Positions 39,973 to 49,003 of a stretch of 64,000 bases of DNA are shown piece by piece. Where the stretch lies: NCBI GenBank assembly GCA_033344875.1, contig JAWPMO010000001.1, positions 1 to 64,000 on the forward strand, given 5' to 3'. The translations under genes were made by a program, and so were the position numbers. This DNA is from Ilumatobacteraceae bacterium. Lineage in GTDB: Bacteria > Actinomycetota > Acidimicrobiia > Acidimicrobiales > Ilumatobacteraceae. The notes beneath the pieces are model-generated. The model did no database searches. It saw only the letters and a list, made by a program, of their open reading frames with translations, and was not told the origin of the DNA. The first letter of the stretch is position 1. Each line of letters starts with the position of its first letter.

Positions 39973-42846
39973 TCAGACGACGATGTTGACCATGCGGCCC
40001 GGCACGACGATGACCTTCTTCGGAGCGGCACCGGCGAGCGCGCCCTGCACCTTGTCGTCGGCGAGCGCGGCGGCTTCGACCGTGGCCGCGTCGGCGTCGG
40101 TCGCGACGGTCACGCGCCCGCGCACCTTGCCGTTGACCTGCACCGGGTACTCGATCGTGTCGTCGACCAGGTACCGCTCGTCGGCGACCGGGAAGTCGAG
40201 GTAGGTCACGGTGTCGTCGTGACCGAGCTTGCGCCACAGCTCCTCGGCCATGTGCGGCGCCAGCGGCGCGAGCATCAAGGTCATCTGCTCGGCGATCGTT
40301 CGCGGCGTGGTGTCGAGCTTGGTCACGGCGTTGTTGAGTTCGATCAGCTTCGCGATCGCCGTGTTGAACCGCAGCGCGTCCATCTCGATGCGGACCGTGT
40401 CGATCGTCCGGTGCAGCAACCGCGTGATGTCGTCGCTCGGTTCGACGTCGGCGACGACACAGGCCCCCGTCTCCTCGTCGACCATCGTGCGCCACAGCCG
40501 CTGGAGGAAGCGGTACATGCCGATCACGTCGCGGGTCTCCCACGGACGTGATGCGTCCATCGGGCCGGTCGCCATCTCGTACAGCCGCAGGGTGTCGGCG
40601 CCGTACTCGTCGTACATCTCGTCGGGCGAGACGCCGTTCTTCAGGCTCTTGCCCATCTTGCCCATTTCGCGGGTGACCGGCTTGCCGTCGTGGAAGTACT
40701 CGCCGTCCCGTTGCTCGACCGAGGTCGCGTCGACGTAGATCTCGCGCTCGTCCTTGTAGGCGGCGGCCTGGATGTAGCCCTGGTTGAACAGGCGGGCGTA
40801 CGGCTCCTTCGAGGTGACGTGGCCCAGGTCGAACAGGACCTTGTGCCAAAAACGGGCGTACAGCAGGTGCAGCACGGCGTGCTCCACGCCGCCGACGTAG
40901 AGGTCGACACCGCCCGGGTGATCGGTGCGGCGATCGGTGCGTGGGCCGACCCAGTACTCCTCGACGGCCGGGTCGATGAACGCCTCGTCGTTGGTGGGGT
41001 CGCAGTAGCGAAGCTGGTACCAGCACGAGCCGGCCCACTGCGGCATGACGTTGGTGTCGCGGCGATAGGTCTGTGGCCCGTCGCCGAGGTCGAGGGTGAT
41101 CTCGACCCAGTCGTCGAGTCGGTCGAGCGGGCTCTCCGGGTTGGAGAACTCGTCGTCGGCGTCGAACGTGCGCGGCGAGAAGTTGTCGGTCTCCGGCAGC
41201 TCGACGGGCAGCATGTCGTCGGGCAAGGTGTGCGGGTTGCCGTCGGCGTCGTAGACGATCGGGAACGGTTCGCCCCAGTACCGCTGGCGGCTGAACAGCC
41301 AGTCCCGCAGCTTGTAGGTGATGGTGGCCTCGCCGTGGCCGTTCGCCTCGAGCCACTCGTTGACGGCGGCGATGCCGGCAGCCTTGTTGTCGATGCCGTT
41401 GAGGTCGAGCGACTCGTTGGACGAGTTGACGTACGGGGCGTCGCCCACGTACGCCTCGGGCCACAACCCGGTGTCGAGCGCGGTCGACGGGGTGGCGCGG
41501 ATGCGATGGTGCTCGAACCAGTCGGCGGGCGGTCGCTGGATCGGGCGGATCGGCAGCGCGAACTGGCGGGCGAACTCGAAGTCGCGCTGGTCGCCGCACG
41601 GCACGGCCATGATCGCCCCGGTGCCGTAGCCCATGAGTACGTAGTCGGCGATCCAGATCTGGATCGGCTCGCCGTTGAGCGGATTGGTCGCGTACGAGCC
41701 GGTGAACACGCCGGTCTTCTCGCGGGTGTCGTCGGTGCGGTCGATCTCGTTCTTCGCGGCGGCCTGTCGCCGGTAGGTGGCGACGGCGTCGGCCTGCTCC
41801 GGTGTCGTGAGTTCGTCGACGAACGGGTGCTCCGGTGCGAGCACCATGAACGTCGCGCCGAACAGCGTGTCGGGCCGGGTGGTGAACACCGTGATGTTGC
41901 CCGCTTCGCTGGCGAAGTGGACGTTCGCGCCGTGGCTGCGCCCGATCCAGTTGCGCTGCATCGACTTGATCGCGTCGGTCCAGTCGAGCAGTTCGAGGTC
42001 GTCGATCAGCCGGTCGGCGTAGGTGGTGATCCGCATCATCCACTGCCGCATGTTGCGCTTGAAGACCGGGAAGTTGCCGCGGTCGGAGCGGCCGTCGGCC
42101 GTGACCTCCTCGTTGGCGACCACCGTGCCGAGGCCCGGGCACCAGTTGACCGGCGCGTCGCTGACGTAGGCCAGGCGCTGGTCGTCGACGACCGTGCGCC
42201 GCTCGTCGGCCGACAGATCCGCCCAGGCCCGGCCGTCGGGTGTGGTGCGAGCGCCGGACTCGTACTCGGCGATCAACTCGTCGATCGGGCGGGCGCGATC
42301 TTGCTCGTGGTCGTACCAGGCGTTGAAGATCTGGCTGAAGATCCACTGTGTCCACCGGTAGTACTCGGGGTCGGTGGTGGAGATGCTGCGCCGCTGGTCG
42401 TGCGCCAACCCGAGACGACGGAGCTGACGGCGGTACGTGGCGACGTTCTGCTCGGTGGTGATGCGCGGGTGCTGACCGGATTCGACCGCATACTGCTCGG
42501 CCGGCAGGCCGAAGGCGTCGAAGCCCATCGTGTGCAAGACGTTGTGACCCGTCATCCGCTTGAAGCGGGCGAACACGTCGGTGCCGATGAATCCGAGCGG
42601 GTGGCCGACGTGCAGGCCGCTTCCGGACGGGTACGGGAACATGTCGAGCACGAACAGCTTCTCACCGCGCTCGGCGGCGAGTTCGGCGTCACCGAGCGGT
42701 CCCGCCGGGTTCGGTGTCTCGAACGTCCGGTTGCTGTCCCACCAGTCCTGCCAGTGGGATTCGATCTGCTGCGCGAGCGCAGCGGAGTAGCGGAACGGGG
42801 GAGTCTCGCTGACGTTCGTGTCGGGGGTGTCTGTCGTGGCGCTCAT
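39973..42846 (-). CDS. leuS: Leucyl-tRNA synthetase
   Basis: A 957-residue class I synthetase. The ATP-binding HIGH motif is HVGHPLG (residue about 85, in [20 protein letters not shown]) and the KMSKS loop is KMGKS near residue 729, the usual actinobacterial form. The CP1 editing domain has [20 protein letters not shown] and the threonine-rich VFTTRPDT motif. [19 protein letters not shown] and the C-terminal [13 protein letters not shown] complete the bacterial LeuRS architecture. ATG 42846 gives a full-length N-terminus ([20 protein letters not shown]). It is monocistronic on the minus strand. Confidence 0.97.
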   Translation of the reverse strand: MSATTDTPDTNVSETPPFRYSAALAQQIESHWQDWWDSNRTFETPNPAGPLGDAELAAERGEKLFVLDMFPYPSGSGLHVGHPLGFIGTDVFARFKRMTGHNVLHTMGFDAFGLPAEQYAVESGQHPRITTEQNVATYRRQLRRLGLAHDQRRSISTTDPEYYRWTQWIFSQIFNAWYDHEQDRARPIDELIAEYESGARTTPDGRAWADLSADERRTVVDDQRLAYVSDAPVNWCPGLGTVVANEEVTADGRSDRGNFPVFKRNMRQWMMRITTYADRLIDDLELLDWTDAIKSMQRNWIGRSHGANVHFASEAGNITVFTTRPDTLFGATFMVLAPEHPFVDELTTPEQADAVATYRRQAAAKNEIDRTDDTREKTGVFTGSYATNPLNGEPIQIWIADYVLMGYGTGAIMAVPCGDQRDFEFARQFALPIRPIQRPPADWFEHHRIRATPSTALDTGLWPEAYVGDAPYVNSSNESLDLNGIDNKAAGIAAVNEWLEANGHGEATITYKLRDWLFSRQRYWGEPFPIVYDADGNPHTLPDDMLPVELPETDNFSPRTFDADDEFSNPESPLDRLDDWVEITLDLGDGPQTYRRDTNVMPQWAGSCWYQLRYCDPTNDEAFIDPAVEEYWVGPRTDRRTDHPGGVDLYVGGVEHAVLHLLYARFWHKVLFDLGHVTSKEPYARLFNQGYIQAAAYKDEREIYVDATSVEQRDGEYFHDGKPVTREMGKMGKSLKNGVSPDEMYDEYGADTLRLYEMATGPMDASRPWETRDVIGMYRFLQRLWRTMVDEETGACVVADVEPSDDITRLLHRTIDTVRIEMDALRFNTAIAKLIELNNAVTKLDTTPRTIAEQMTLMLAPLAPHMAEELWRKLGHDDTVTYLDFPVADERYLVDDTIEYPVQVNGKVRGRVTVATDADAATVEAAALADDKVQGALAGAAPKKVIVVPGRMVNIVV

Positions 42847-42899
42847 ACCGGCCCACCAGCCTAGGGTTTCGGCCTGGCTGCCGAAGGTGCCCGTTCGAG

Positions 42900-43014
42900 T
42901 TCGGGCAGACCCGGCTGCGGATCGTCGGCCCGAATTGAGGTAGCCGCGTGCGAGTGATTGGGTAGTCGGTGGGCGACCCGTTCGACGGTGTCCGTGCGAA
43001 CATCGTCGAACGGG
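42900..43014. other. Two hairpins in the leuS / lipoprotein divergent region
   Basis: Between leuS and the plus-strand lipoprotein lie TTCGGGC/GCCCGAA (42900-42906/42928-42934) and a perfect 11-bp inverted repeat CCCGTTCGACG/CGTCGAACGGG (42977-42987/43004-43014, 16-base loop). The second ends 38 bases before ATG 43053. It could be a leader structure or an operator. Confidence 0.4.
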
Positions 43015-43052
43015 CCACGGACCACGGGCCCGAGCAGTGACGGAAGGAACCC

Positions 43053-43661
43053 ATGACGACTCGGCGACGTGATCACACTCCACGACACGACCGGCTGCGG
43101 GTTGCCGTGCTGGCTGCCGTGCTGCTCGGCGTTCCGGTCGCGTGCGGTGGCGACGATGCTGACAGCGAGCCGGCCGAACCGGCCGACGAACCCGATGCCG
43201 ATGAGCCGGTCGAGTCCGACGCCGACGAACCCGCCGGCGGCGACTCGGACCCGGGCGGCGGGCTCGGCACCGGGACCGGGACCGTGTCATTCGACGGTGA
43301 GGAGTACCGGTTCGAGATCGGGCGCGAAGCCGGGCAGTGTCGCAACCTGTACGACGTCCTCGTCGTGGATCTGCCACTCGTCGAGGCGAACGGGACGGAG
43401 GTCCCGCCGGACTCCGGCCGTCTCGAGCTCCAGGTCGAACTCGACGACGTCGAGGACTTCGAGCCCTGGGCCGATCTGAGCATCCCCGGAGGGCGCTGGT
43501 TCGCCGGCGACGACGAGGTGGCCGCGATCACCGATGTCGAGACACCGGACCTCACCCTCACGGCGTCCGGGACGAGCATCACCGGGACCCAGGCGATGGT
43601 GCCCTTGGTGCAGGGCATCAACAGCGCCATCGACGCGAAGATCGAGATCACATGCGAATGA
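43053..43661 (+). CDS. Lipoprotein with acidic linker, paralogue of the next gene
   Basis: A 202-residue exported lipoprotein of unknown function. The signal ends VPVAC (Cys31). Residues 33-72 are a very acidic Asp/Glu/Pro/Ala linker, followed by a beta-rich domain ([40 protein letters not shown]) with two cysteines that could pair. GGAAGGA lies 5 nt before ATG 43053. The domain resembles that of the downstream protein (EYRF segment, Cys, predicted strands), so the pair arose by duplication. Stop and next start overlap (ATGA). Confidence 0.72.
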   Translation: MTTRRRDHTPRHDRLRVAVLAAVLLGVPVACGGDDADSEPAEPADEPDADEPVESDADEPAGGDSDPGGGLGTGTGTVSFDGEEYRFEIGREAGQCRNLYDVLVVDLPLVEANGTEVPPDSGRLELQVELDDVEDFEPWADLSIPGGRWFAGDDEVAAITDVETPDLTLTASGTSITGTQAMVPLVQGINSAIDAKIEITCE

Positions 43662-44350
43662 GACGTTCGTTCGCGCTGCCCGTGATGTTCGGTGCCGTCG
43701 CGCTCGTCGCCGGTTGCGGCGGTGGTGACGGCGACGGCGCGGCACCGGTCGACGCGAGCGATGCAGCCGAGCCGGCCCCGGACCCCGATGACGACGCGCC
43801 TGAGCCGGCGGAGTCCGACGAGCGCGTGGCCGAACCCGATGAATCCTCAACTGATGAATCCTCAACTGATGAATCCTCAACTGACGTGGAGCCCGTCGGT
43901 GACGACGAGCCGGATGCCGAACCGACGACCGGTCCGGCAGCGATCGACCCGGCGACCCTGGAGCCGGGCACCGCGCTGTTCGTGGTCGACGGGAACGAGT
44001 ACCGGTTCGCCCGAGGCGACAGCATCTTCGATGTGTGCGAATTCGAACCGGACTTCGACCTCGGCCAGGCCAAGATGGATCTGGTCGACGGGCCCGAAGA
44101 CGGGTCACCGCACCTGCAGATCGGGTACGGCGGCGACAAGCAGATCGTGGTGCTGGCGGTCCCGCCCGACATCGCGTACATCGCGGGCAAGGGCGAGGAG
44201 ACCGACCCCTACTTCCAGCATTTCGGGGTCGTGCCGCCCACCGCCGGTCCGATCGACGTGGTCGACGGCGGGGCGTCGGGGCAGATGCCGATGATGAAGG
44301 TGCTCGCCGACGAGTTGGTCGATGCGAGCTTCGCCGTCCGCTGCAGCTGA
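43658..44350 (+). CDS. Lipoprotein with DESST repeats, paralogue of the previous gene
   Basis: A 230-residue exported lipoprotein. Signal ends LVAGC (Cys20). An acidic linker to about residue 105 contains three perfect DESST repeats. The outer domain has VVDGNEYRFARGDSIFDVCE and LQIGYGGDKQIVVLAVPPDI, ending with a Cys in FAVRCS that may pair with the earlier Cys. ATG 43658 overlaps the upstream stop; an ATG two codons earlier (43652) is also possible. No function is recognised; export and pairing suggest a surface sensor or binding role. Confidence 0.72.
   Translation: MRRSFALPVMFGAVALVAGCGGGDGDGAAPVDASDAAEPAPDPDDDAPEPAESDERVAEPDESSTDESSTDESSTDVEPVGDDEPDAEPTTGPAAIDPATLEPGTALFVVDGNEYRFARGDSIFDVCEFEPDFDLGQAKMDLVDGPEDGSPHLQIGYGGDKQIVVLAVPPDIAYIAGKGEETDPYFQHFGVVPPTAGPIDVVDGGASGQMPMMKVLADELVDASFAVRCS
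43838..43882 (+). repeat. 15-bp direct repeat, three copies (DESST)
   Basis: GATGAATCCTCAACT repeated three times without change inside the lipoprotein linker. Codon use (GAA, TCA, ACT) is notably less GC-rich than the surrounding gene, suggesting recent expansion of a small segment. Confidence 0.9.
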
Positions 44351-44446
44351 CACGAGAAAACGTCCCCGGGATCGATGCCGGAACCGGCCCCGCGCCGCCG
44401 TCGCTCCGGCCCGAACGGCCCGACCGTGCTGTGACAGGCTCCTGAG

Positions 44447-47026
44447 ATGGGGACCGATGGGGATCAGTCAGGCCTGGACGTCGACGTCGTCGTGGTCGGC
44501 GCCGGGATGGCGGGGTTGTACCTGCTCCACAAGTTTCGTTCGAGCGGGGTGACGGCGATCGCGCTCGAGGCCGCATCCGACGTGGGCGGCACCTGGTACT
44601 GGAACCGGTATCCGGGTGCGCGCTGTGACATCCAGAGTCTCGACTACCAGTACACGTTCGACCCTGACCTCCGGCGTGAGTGGCAATGGTCGGAGAAGTA
44701 CGCCACTCAACCGGAGATCCTCCGCTATCTGAACCACGTGGCCGACCGGTACGACCTGCGGCGCGACATCCGCTTCGACACCCCGGTCGATCGAGCGGTC
44801 TGGGACGACGAGGGGACGTGCTGGCGCGTCCACACGGTGTCCGGCGACGAGATCACCTGCCGGCACTACGTGATGGCGACGGGCACGCTCTCGGTCCCGA
44901 AGGATCCCGACCTCCCGGGCGCCGATCGGTTCGCCGGCGCGACCTATCTGACGGGGAAGTGGCCCCACGACGGGGTCGACTTCACGGGCAAACGGGTGGC
45001 GGTGATCGGCACCGGTTCGTCGGGGATCCAGACGATCCCGCACATCGCCGCCGAAGCAGCACAGCTCACCGTGTTCCAACGCACCCCGAACTACTCCATG
45101 CCCGCCGGCAACGGGCCGATCCCCGAGGACAAGCGGTCGCAGCTCGAGGCCGACCCCGAGGCGTACCGCCACGCGGCCCGCTGGTCGCGGGCCGGTGTAC
45201 CGATGCCACAGCCGACCGACAGCGTGTTCGCGGTGTCCGACGACGAGCGGCTGCGGCGGTTCGAGGAGGCGTGGGCGCAGGGGGAACTCCTGGCGGCCAA
45301 CAGCAAGTTCGTCGATCTCGGCATCGCCGAGGCCGCGAACGAACTGTGGTGCGAGTTCGTCCGCGACAAGATCCGGTCGACCGTCGACGACCCGGCGACC
45401 GCCGAGGCACTGTGCCCGACGACGTACCCGTTCGGTACCAAGCGGCCCTGTCTCGACACGAACTACTTCGAGACGTTCAACCTGCCACACGTCCGTCTCG
45501 TCGACCTCCGATCACAGCCGATCGAGTCGATCACCGAGACGGGCATCGAGCTGCCGGGCGAGCACCTGGAGTTCGACGCGATCGTGTACGCCACCGGGTT
45601 CGACGCACTGACCGGCGCACTCGTCGGTGTCGACATCCGCGGCCGCGGCGGCCTGACGCTGCGAGAGAAATGGGAGCACGGACCGCGGACCTATCTCGGG
45701 CTCACCGCGGTCGGTTTCCCCAACCTGTTCATGGTCACCGGCCCGGGCAGCCCGTCGGTGCTGTCGAACATGGTGGTCTCGATCGAGCAGCACGTCGACT
45801 GGATCGCCGACGCAGTCGCCTCGATGCGCGACGACGGGTACACGTCGATCGAACCGACACCGACGGCCGAAGACGGATGGGTGCAGCACGTCAACGACTG
45901 CGCCGACATCACCCTCTTCCCGAAGGCCGACTCGTGGTACATGGGGGCCAACGTGCCCGGCAAACCGCGGGTGTTCCTCCCGTACGTCGGTGGCGTCGAC
46001 ACGTATCGGCGCACCTGTGACGAGGTGGCCGAGCGCGACTACCTGGGGTTCCGGCTGGCCGGTCCCGCCGGCGAGCACTGCAACGACGGGGTGGTCAACC
46101 GGCTGCAACTCGACGTGATGTTCATGCTGCAGGCGATGCAGGAGATGGAGCTCCCGCCGATCGAGTCGATGAACCCGACCGACGCTCGCGCGTTCATGGA
46201 GGCGTCGTCGGCGCTGCGACCGCCCGGCCCTGAGGTCGGTGAGATCGTCGACGGGTCCCTGCCGGGGGCGGATGGCGATCTGTCGTATCGCCGGTACCGG
46301 CCGAACACCCCCGGACCGCATCCGATGGTGGTGTACTTCCACGGCGGCGGCTGGGTCCTGGGCGACCACCGGTCCGACGACCCGTTCTGTCGCGATCTCT
46401 GCGTACGGTCGGGAGCCCTCGTGGTGTCGGTCGACTATCGACACGGGCCCGAGCATCGTTGCCCCGCCGCTGCCGACGACGGGTTCGCTGCCGTGCGATG
46501 GCTGGCCGACCATGCGGCCGAGATGGGAGCGCAGCCCGGCCGTCTCGCGATCGCGGGATGGAGCGCCGGGGCAAACCTCGCCACGGTGACGACGCAGCGG
46601 ATTCGCGACGATGGAGGACCCGCGCTCGCGGGGCAGCTGCTGATCACGCCGGTCACCGACGGCAGCACCGACCGCCCGTCCATGTCCGAGAACGCCGACG
46701 GTTTCGTGCTGACCAGGGCGCTGATGGAGTGGTTCTGGGGGCACTACGCCGACGAGCAGCAGCGGTCCGACCCGATCGCGTCGCCGCTGCTCGCCGCCGA
46801 TCTCACCGACCTCCCGCCGGCGGCGATCTTCACCAGCGAGTTCGATCCGCTGCGCGACCAGGGTGCGGCGTACGCAGCGGCCCTGAGCGCCGCCGGGGTG
46901 CCGACCGAGCATCATCTCGGTCGTGGTCACGTCCACACGTCGTTGACCGCGGTCGACATGATCATCTCGAGCGGCTCGATCCGAGCGGCCATGGCCGACG
47001 CCGTCCGGGGCTTCTTCGCTGACTGA
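44447..47026 (+). CDS. Baeyer-Villiger-type monooxygenase fused to an esterase
   Basis: An 859-residue two-enzyme fusion. Residues 1-540 are a class B flavin monooxygenase: FAD motif VVGAGMAGL (15-23), [20 protein letters not shown] motif IGTGSSGIQ near 188. The Baeyer-Villiger fingerprint region reads [12 protein letters not shown] (162-173), with Leu168 where the conserved His normally is. Residues 590-859 are an HSL-type alpha/beta hydrolase: HGGG oxyanion (His632), nucleophile Ser706 in GWSAG, Asp800 and His828. The product would turn a ketone into an ester and cleave it in one chain. It is a single gene; no regulator is adjacent. Confidence 0.88.
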   Translation: MGTDGDQSGLDVDVVVVGAGMAGLYLLHKFRSSGVTAIALEAASDVGGTWYWNRYPGARCDIQSLDYQYTFDPDLRREWQWSEKYATQPEILRYLNHVADRYDLRRDIRFDTPVDRAVWDDEGTCWRVHTVSGDEITCRHYVMATGTLSVPKDPDLPGADRFAGATYLTGKWPHDGVDFTGKRVAVIGTGSSGIQTIPHIAAEAAQLTVFQRTPNYSMPAGNGPIPEDKRSQLEADPEAYRHAARWSRAGVPMPQPTDSVFAVSDDERLRRFEEAWAQGELLAANSKFVDLGIAEAANELWCEFVRDKIRSTVDDPATAEALCPTTYPFGTKRPCLDTNYFETFNLPHVRLVDLRSQPIESITETGIELPGEHLEFDAIVYATGFDALTGALVGVDIRGRGGLTLREKWEHGPRTYLGLTAVGFPNLFMVTGPGSPSVLSNMVVSIEQHVDWIADAVASMRDDGYTSIEPTPTAEDGWVQHVNDCADITLFPKADSWYMGANVPGKPRVFLPYVGGVDTYRRTCDEVAERDYLGFRLAGPAGEHCNDGVVNRLQLDVMFMLQAMQEMELPPIESMNPTDARAFMEASSALRPPGPEVGEIVDGSLPGADGDLSYRRYRPNTPGPHPMVVYFHGGGWVLGDHRSDDPFCRDLCVRSGALVVSVDYRHGPEHRCPAAADDGFAAVRWLADHAAEMGAQPGRLAIAGWSAGANLATVTTQRIRDDGGPALAGQLLITPVTDGSTDRPSMSENADGFVLTRALMEWFWGHYADEQQRSDPIASPLLAADLTDLPPAAIFTSEFDPLRDQGAAYAAALSAAGVPTEHHLGRGHVHTSLTAVDMIISSGSIRAAMADAVRGFFAD

Positions 47027-47071
47027 CCGACGGTTTCGTGCCGCCCGACCGGGGGTACGTCCGGGTCAGCC

Positions 47072-47557
47072 ATGACCACCTCGGACGACTCTGCGGCGCC
47101 GGAGCGCGACGGACGCGACGTCGACGAGCAGTTCCGCGCCCTGCTCGAAGGGCTGCGGACGTCGCTCCCCGGCGTCCAAGTGCTGTTCGCGTTCCTGCTG
47201 ACCGCCCCGTTGCAGAGCGCATTCGCCGACTTCGACGGATTCGAGCGCGCGTCGTTCGCGGTCGCGTTCTATTCGTCCGGGCTGGCGTCGATCCTCCTGA
47301 TCGCGCCGAGCGTCCACCAGCGGATGCGCGCGCCGGCGACCGGCATCGAACGTCACTCCCGGCGGCACCTGATCATCGCCACGTGGATCACGATCGTCGG
47401 TACCGTCGCGATGGGGGTGGCGATCGTGGCGACGACGCTCGTCGTGTCGAGTTTCGTGTTCGGTCGAGGTACCGCCTTCCTGACCGGTACCGCGATCGCC
47501 CTGTTGGCGGCCTGGGCGTGGTGCTACGTGCCGCTGGTCACCTTCAGGCGTCGTTGA
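47072..47557 (+). CDS. DUF6328 membrane protein
   Basis: A 161-residue inner-membrane protein. After a hydrophilic N-terminus it has LLEGLRTSLPGVQVLFAFLL, the DUF6328 hallmark, and four predicted spans (VLFAFLLTAPLQSAF, AFYSSGLASILLIAP, LIIATWITIVGTVAMGVAI, AFLTGTAIALLAAWAWCYV). Members are sometimes listed as putative sodium:proton antiporter-like proteins but have no proven activity. It lies 45 bases after the monooxygenase fusion and probably is independent. Confidence 0.8.
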   Translation: MTTSDDSAAPERDGRDVDEQFRALLEGLRTSLPGVQVLFAFLLTAPLQSAFADFDGFERASFAVAFYSSGLASILLIAPSVHQRMRAPATGIERHSRRHLIIATWITIVGTVAMGVAIVATTLVVSSFVFGRGTAFLTGTAIALLAAWAWCYVPLVTFRRR

Positions 47558-47639
47558 CCGACGGCGCACGTTTGCCGGGCGCCGGCCACGGGTACGCCAA
47601 GCCCGTGCGCGTCGACCGCGCGCAGGAGGAGGACCCGAC

Positions 47640-48014
47640 ATGACCGACCCGAACACTCCCGACGAAGCGTCCGGTGGTTCCACGTTGTTGGAGGTGCTCG
47701 CCGAGGCGGCCGATGACGGCTTCAGCCAGCAGATCGTGGTCACCGACGACGGCGACCTCCGCTGCACGAAGTGTGACACCACCGTGGCCCCGGCCGACTT
47801 CGACGTCGTCGGCTTCCGCCGACTCGAGGGCGCCAGCGACCCGTCCGACATGCTGATCGTCGTGTGGGGCACGTGCGACGGGTGCGGTGAGGGTGGTGTT
47901 GCGACGGTCGGATACGGCCCCAACGCAGGACCCGCCGACGGCGCCGTCCTCGATGCGCTCGATCTCGACGACGCCACCGACGAGGTCGGCTCGGCAGGCG
48001 CTTCCGCCAACTGA
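47640..48014 (+). CDS. Small protein with two CxxC knuckles
   Basis: A 124-residue acidic protein. CTKCDTT (residue about 41) and CDGCGEGG (about 80) form a likely four-Cys zinc site around a small beta domain (VVGFRRLEGASDPSDMLIVV). The rest is low-complexity acidic. It has the strongest Shine-Dalgarno sequence in the window (AGGAGGAGGA, 6 nt before ATG), so it may be highly translated. It lacks DNA-binding signatures; a function cannot be assigned. Confidence 0.72.
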   Translation: MTDPNTPDEASGGSTLLEVLAEAADDGFSQQIVVTDDGDLRCTKCDTTVAPADFDVVGFRRLEGASDPSDMLIVVWGTCDGCGEGGVATVGYGPNAGPADGAVLDALDLDDATDEVGSAGASAN

Positions 48015-48031
48015 CCTCGACGGGCGGCGCG

Positions 48032-49003
48032 TCAGGCGATCGGCAGGCCGGCGGCGAACGACTCGCGGAGGCGCTCGAAGCCGTCGTCGAGCGTGACCGC
48101 GGGTGACCAGTCGAGTGCAGCTCGCACTTCACGCTGATCGAACCAGTGAGCCGTCGAGAGCTGCTCGGCGAGGAAGCTCGTCATCGGCGGGTCATCGGTT
48201 CGACCGAGTCGGTGCCAGAGGTGTTCGGCGACGGTGCCCCCGGCGGTCGCGATCGCGGTCGGGACGTGCCGCTCTCGCCAGTCGACGCCTGCCGCCGAGG
48301 TGATCCGCGCGACGAGTTCGTGGACCGTGCGTGGCTCGCCGTTCGACACCACGAACACCCGGCCACCGAGCGACGGCGCCCGATCGAGGGCCGCGACGAG
48401 CGCATCGGCGGCGTTGGAGACGTAGGTCGTGTCGATGAGGGCGGCGCCCGAACCGACGAGCGCGAGGCGGCCCTGACGAGCCCGCTCGACGATCCGTCCG
48501 ACCAGTTGTGTGTCGCCGGGACCCCAGACGAGGTGCGGGCGGATCGCGACGATCGGCATGTCCGGTGATGACGCCTCGAGGGCGATGATCTCGGCCATCG
48601 CCTTGCTGGTCGCGTAGTGGCCGCGGGTGGCCGCCGGGTCGGCGGCATCCGCGCCGGCGCCGACCAACGCCGACCCGGCGTGAGCGACCGACGGCGATGA
48701 CACGTGGACGAACCGGCTCACCCCGGCGCTGCGGGCTGCGTCGATGACGAGACGCGTCCCGTGCACGTTCGTGAGCTCGAAGTCGCTCCACGGCCCGGTG
48801 ACACCGACCTTGGCCGCGAGGTGGATGACCGCGTCGTGGCCGACACAGGCCCGCCCGATGGCGTCCCTATCGGTGATCGAGCCGCGGACGGTTCGCTCGT
48901 GTGGGCTCTCACCTCGCTGGAACGTGGTGACGTCGTGGTCACCGAGTGCATCGACGGTCGCGCGGCCGATCAGGCTGGTCGCACCGGTGACGAGCACCCT
49001 CAC
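48032..49003 (-). CDS. oleD: OleD-like 2-alkyl-3-ketoalkanoic acid reductase
   Basis: A 323-residue extended SDR (3-beta-HSD-like) enzyme read from GTG 49003, overlapping the oleBC stop (GTGA). It has VLVTGATSLIGRATV, HLAAKVGVTGPWSDFELTNV, VHVSSPSVAH (Ser) and the catalytic YATSKAMAEI (YxxxK), then IRPHLVWGPGDTQLV. In olefin biosynthesis OleD reduces the 2-alkyl-3-ketoacid made by OleA to a beta-hydroxy acid with NADPH. The call rests on both the fold and its place directly after oleA and oleBC. Confidence 0.88.
   Translation of the reverse strand: MRVLVTGATSLIGRATVDALGDHDVTTFQRGESPHERTVRGSITDRDAIGRACVGHDAVIHLAAKVGVTGPWSDFELTNVHGTRLVIDAARSAGVSRFVHVSSPSVAHAGSALVGAGADAADPAATRGHYATSKAMAEIIALEASSPDMPIVAIRPHLVWGPGDTQLVGRIVERARQGRLALVGSGAALIDTTYVSNAADALVAALDRAPSLGGRVFVVSNGEPRTVHELVARITSAAGVDWRERHVPTAIATAGGTVAEHLWHRLGRTDDPPMTSFLAEQLSTAHWFDQREVRAALDWSPAVTLDDGFERLRESFAAGLPIA

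Noticed and set aside
39973-42846. LeuRS with a defective KMSKS motif
   Set aside because: KMGKS is the normal form in actinobacterial LeuRS; all other catalytic and editing motifs are intact.
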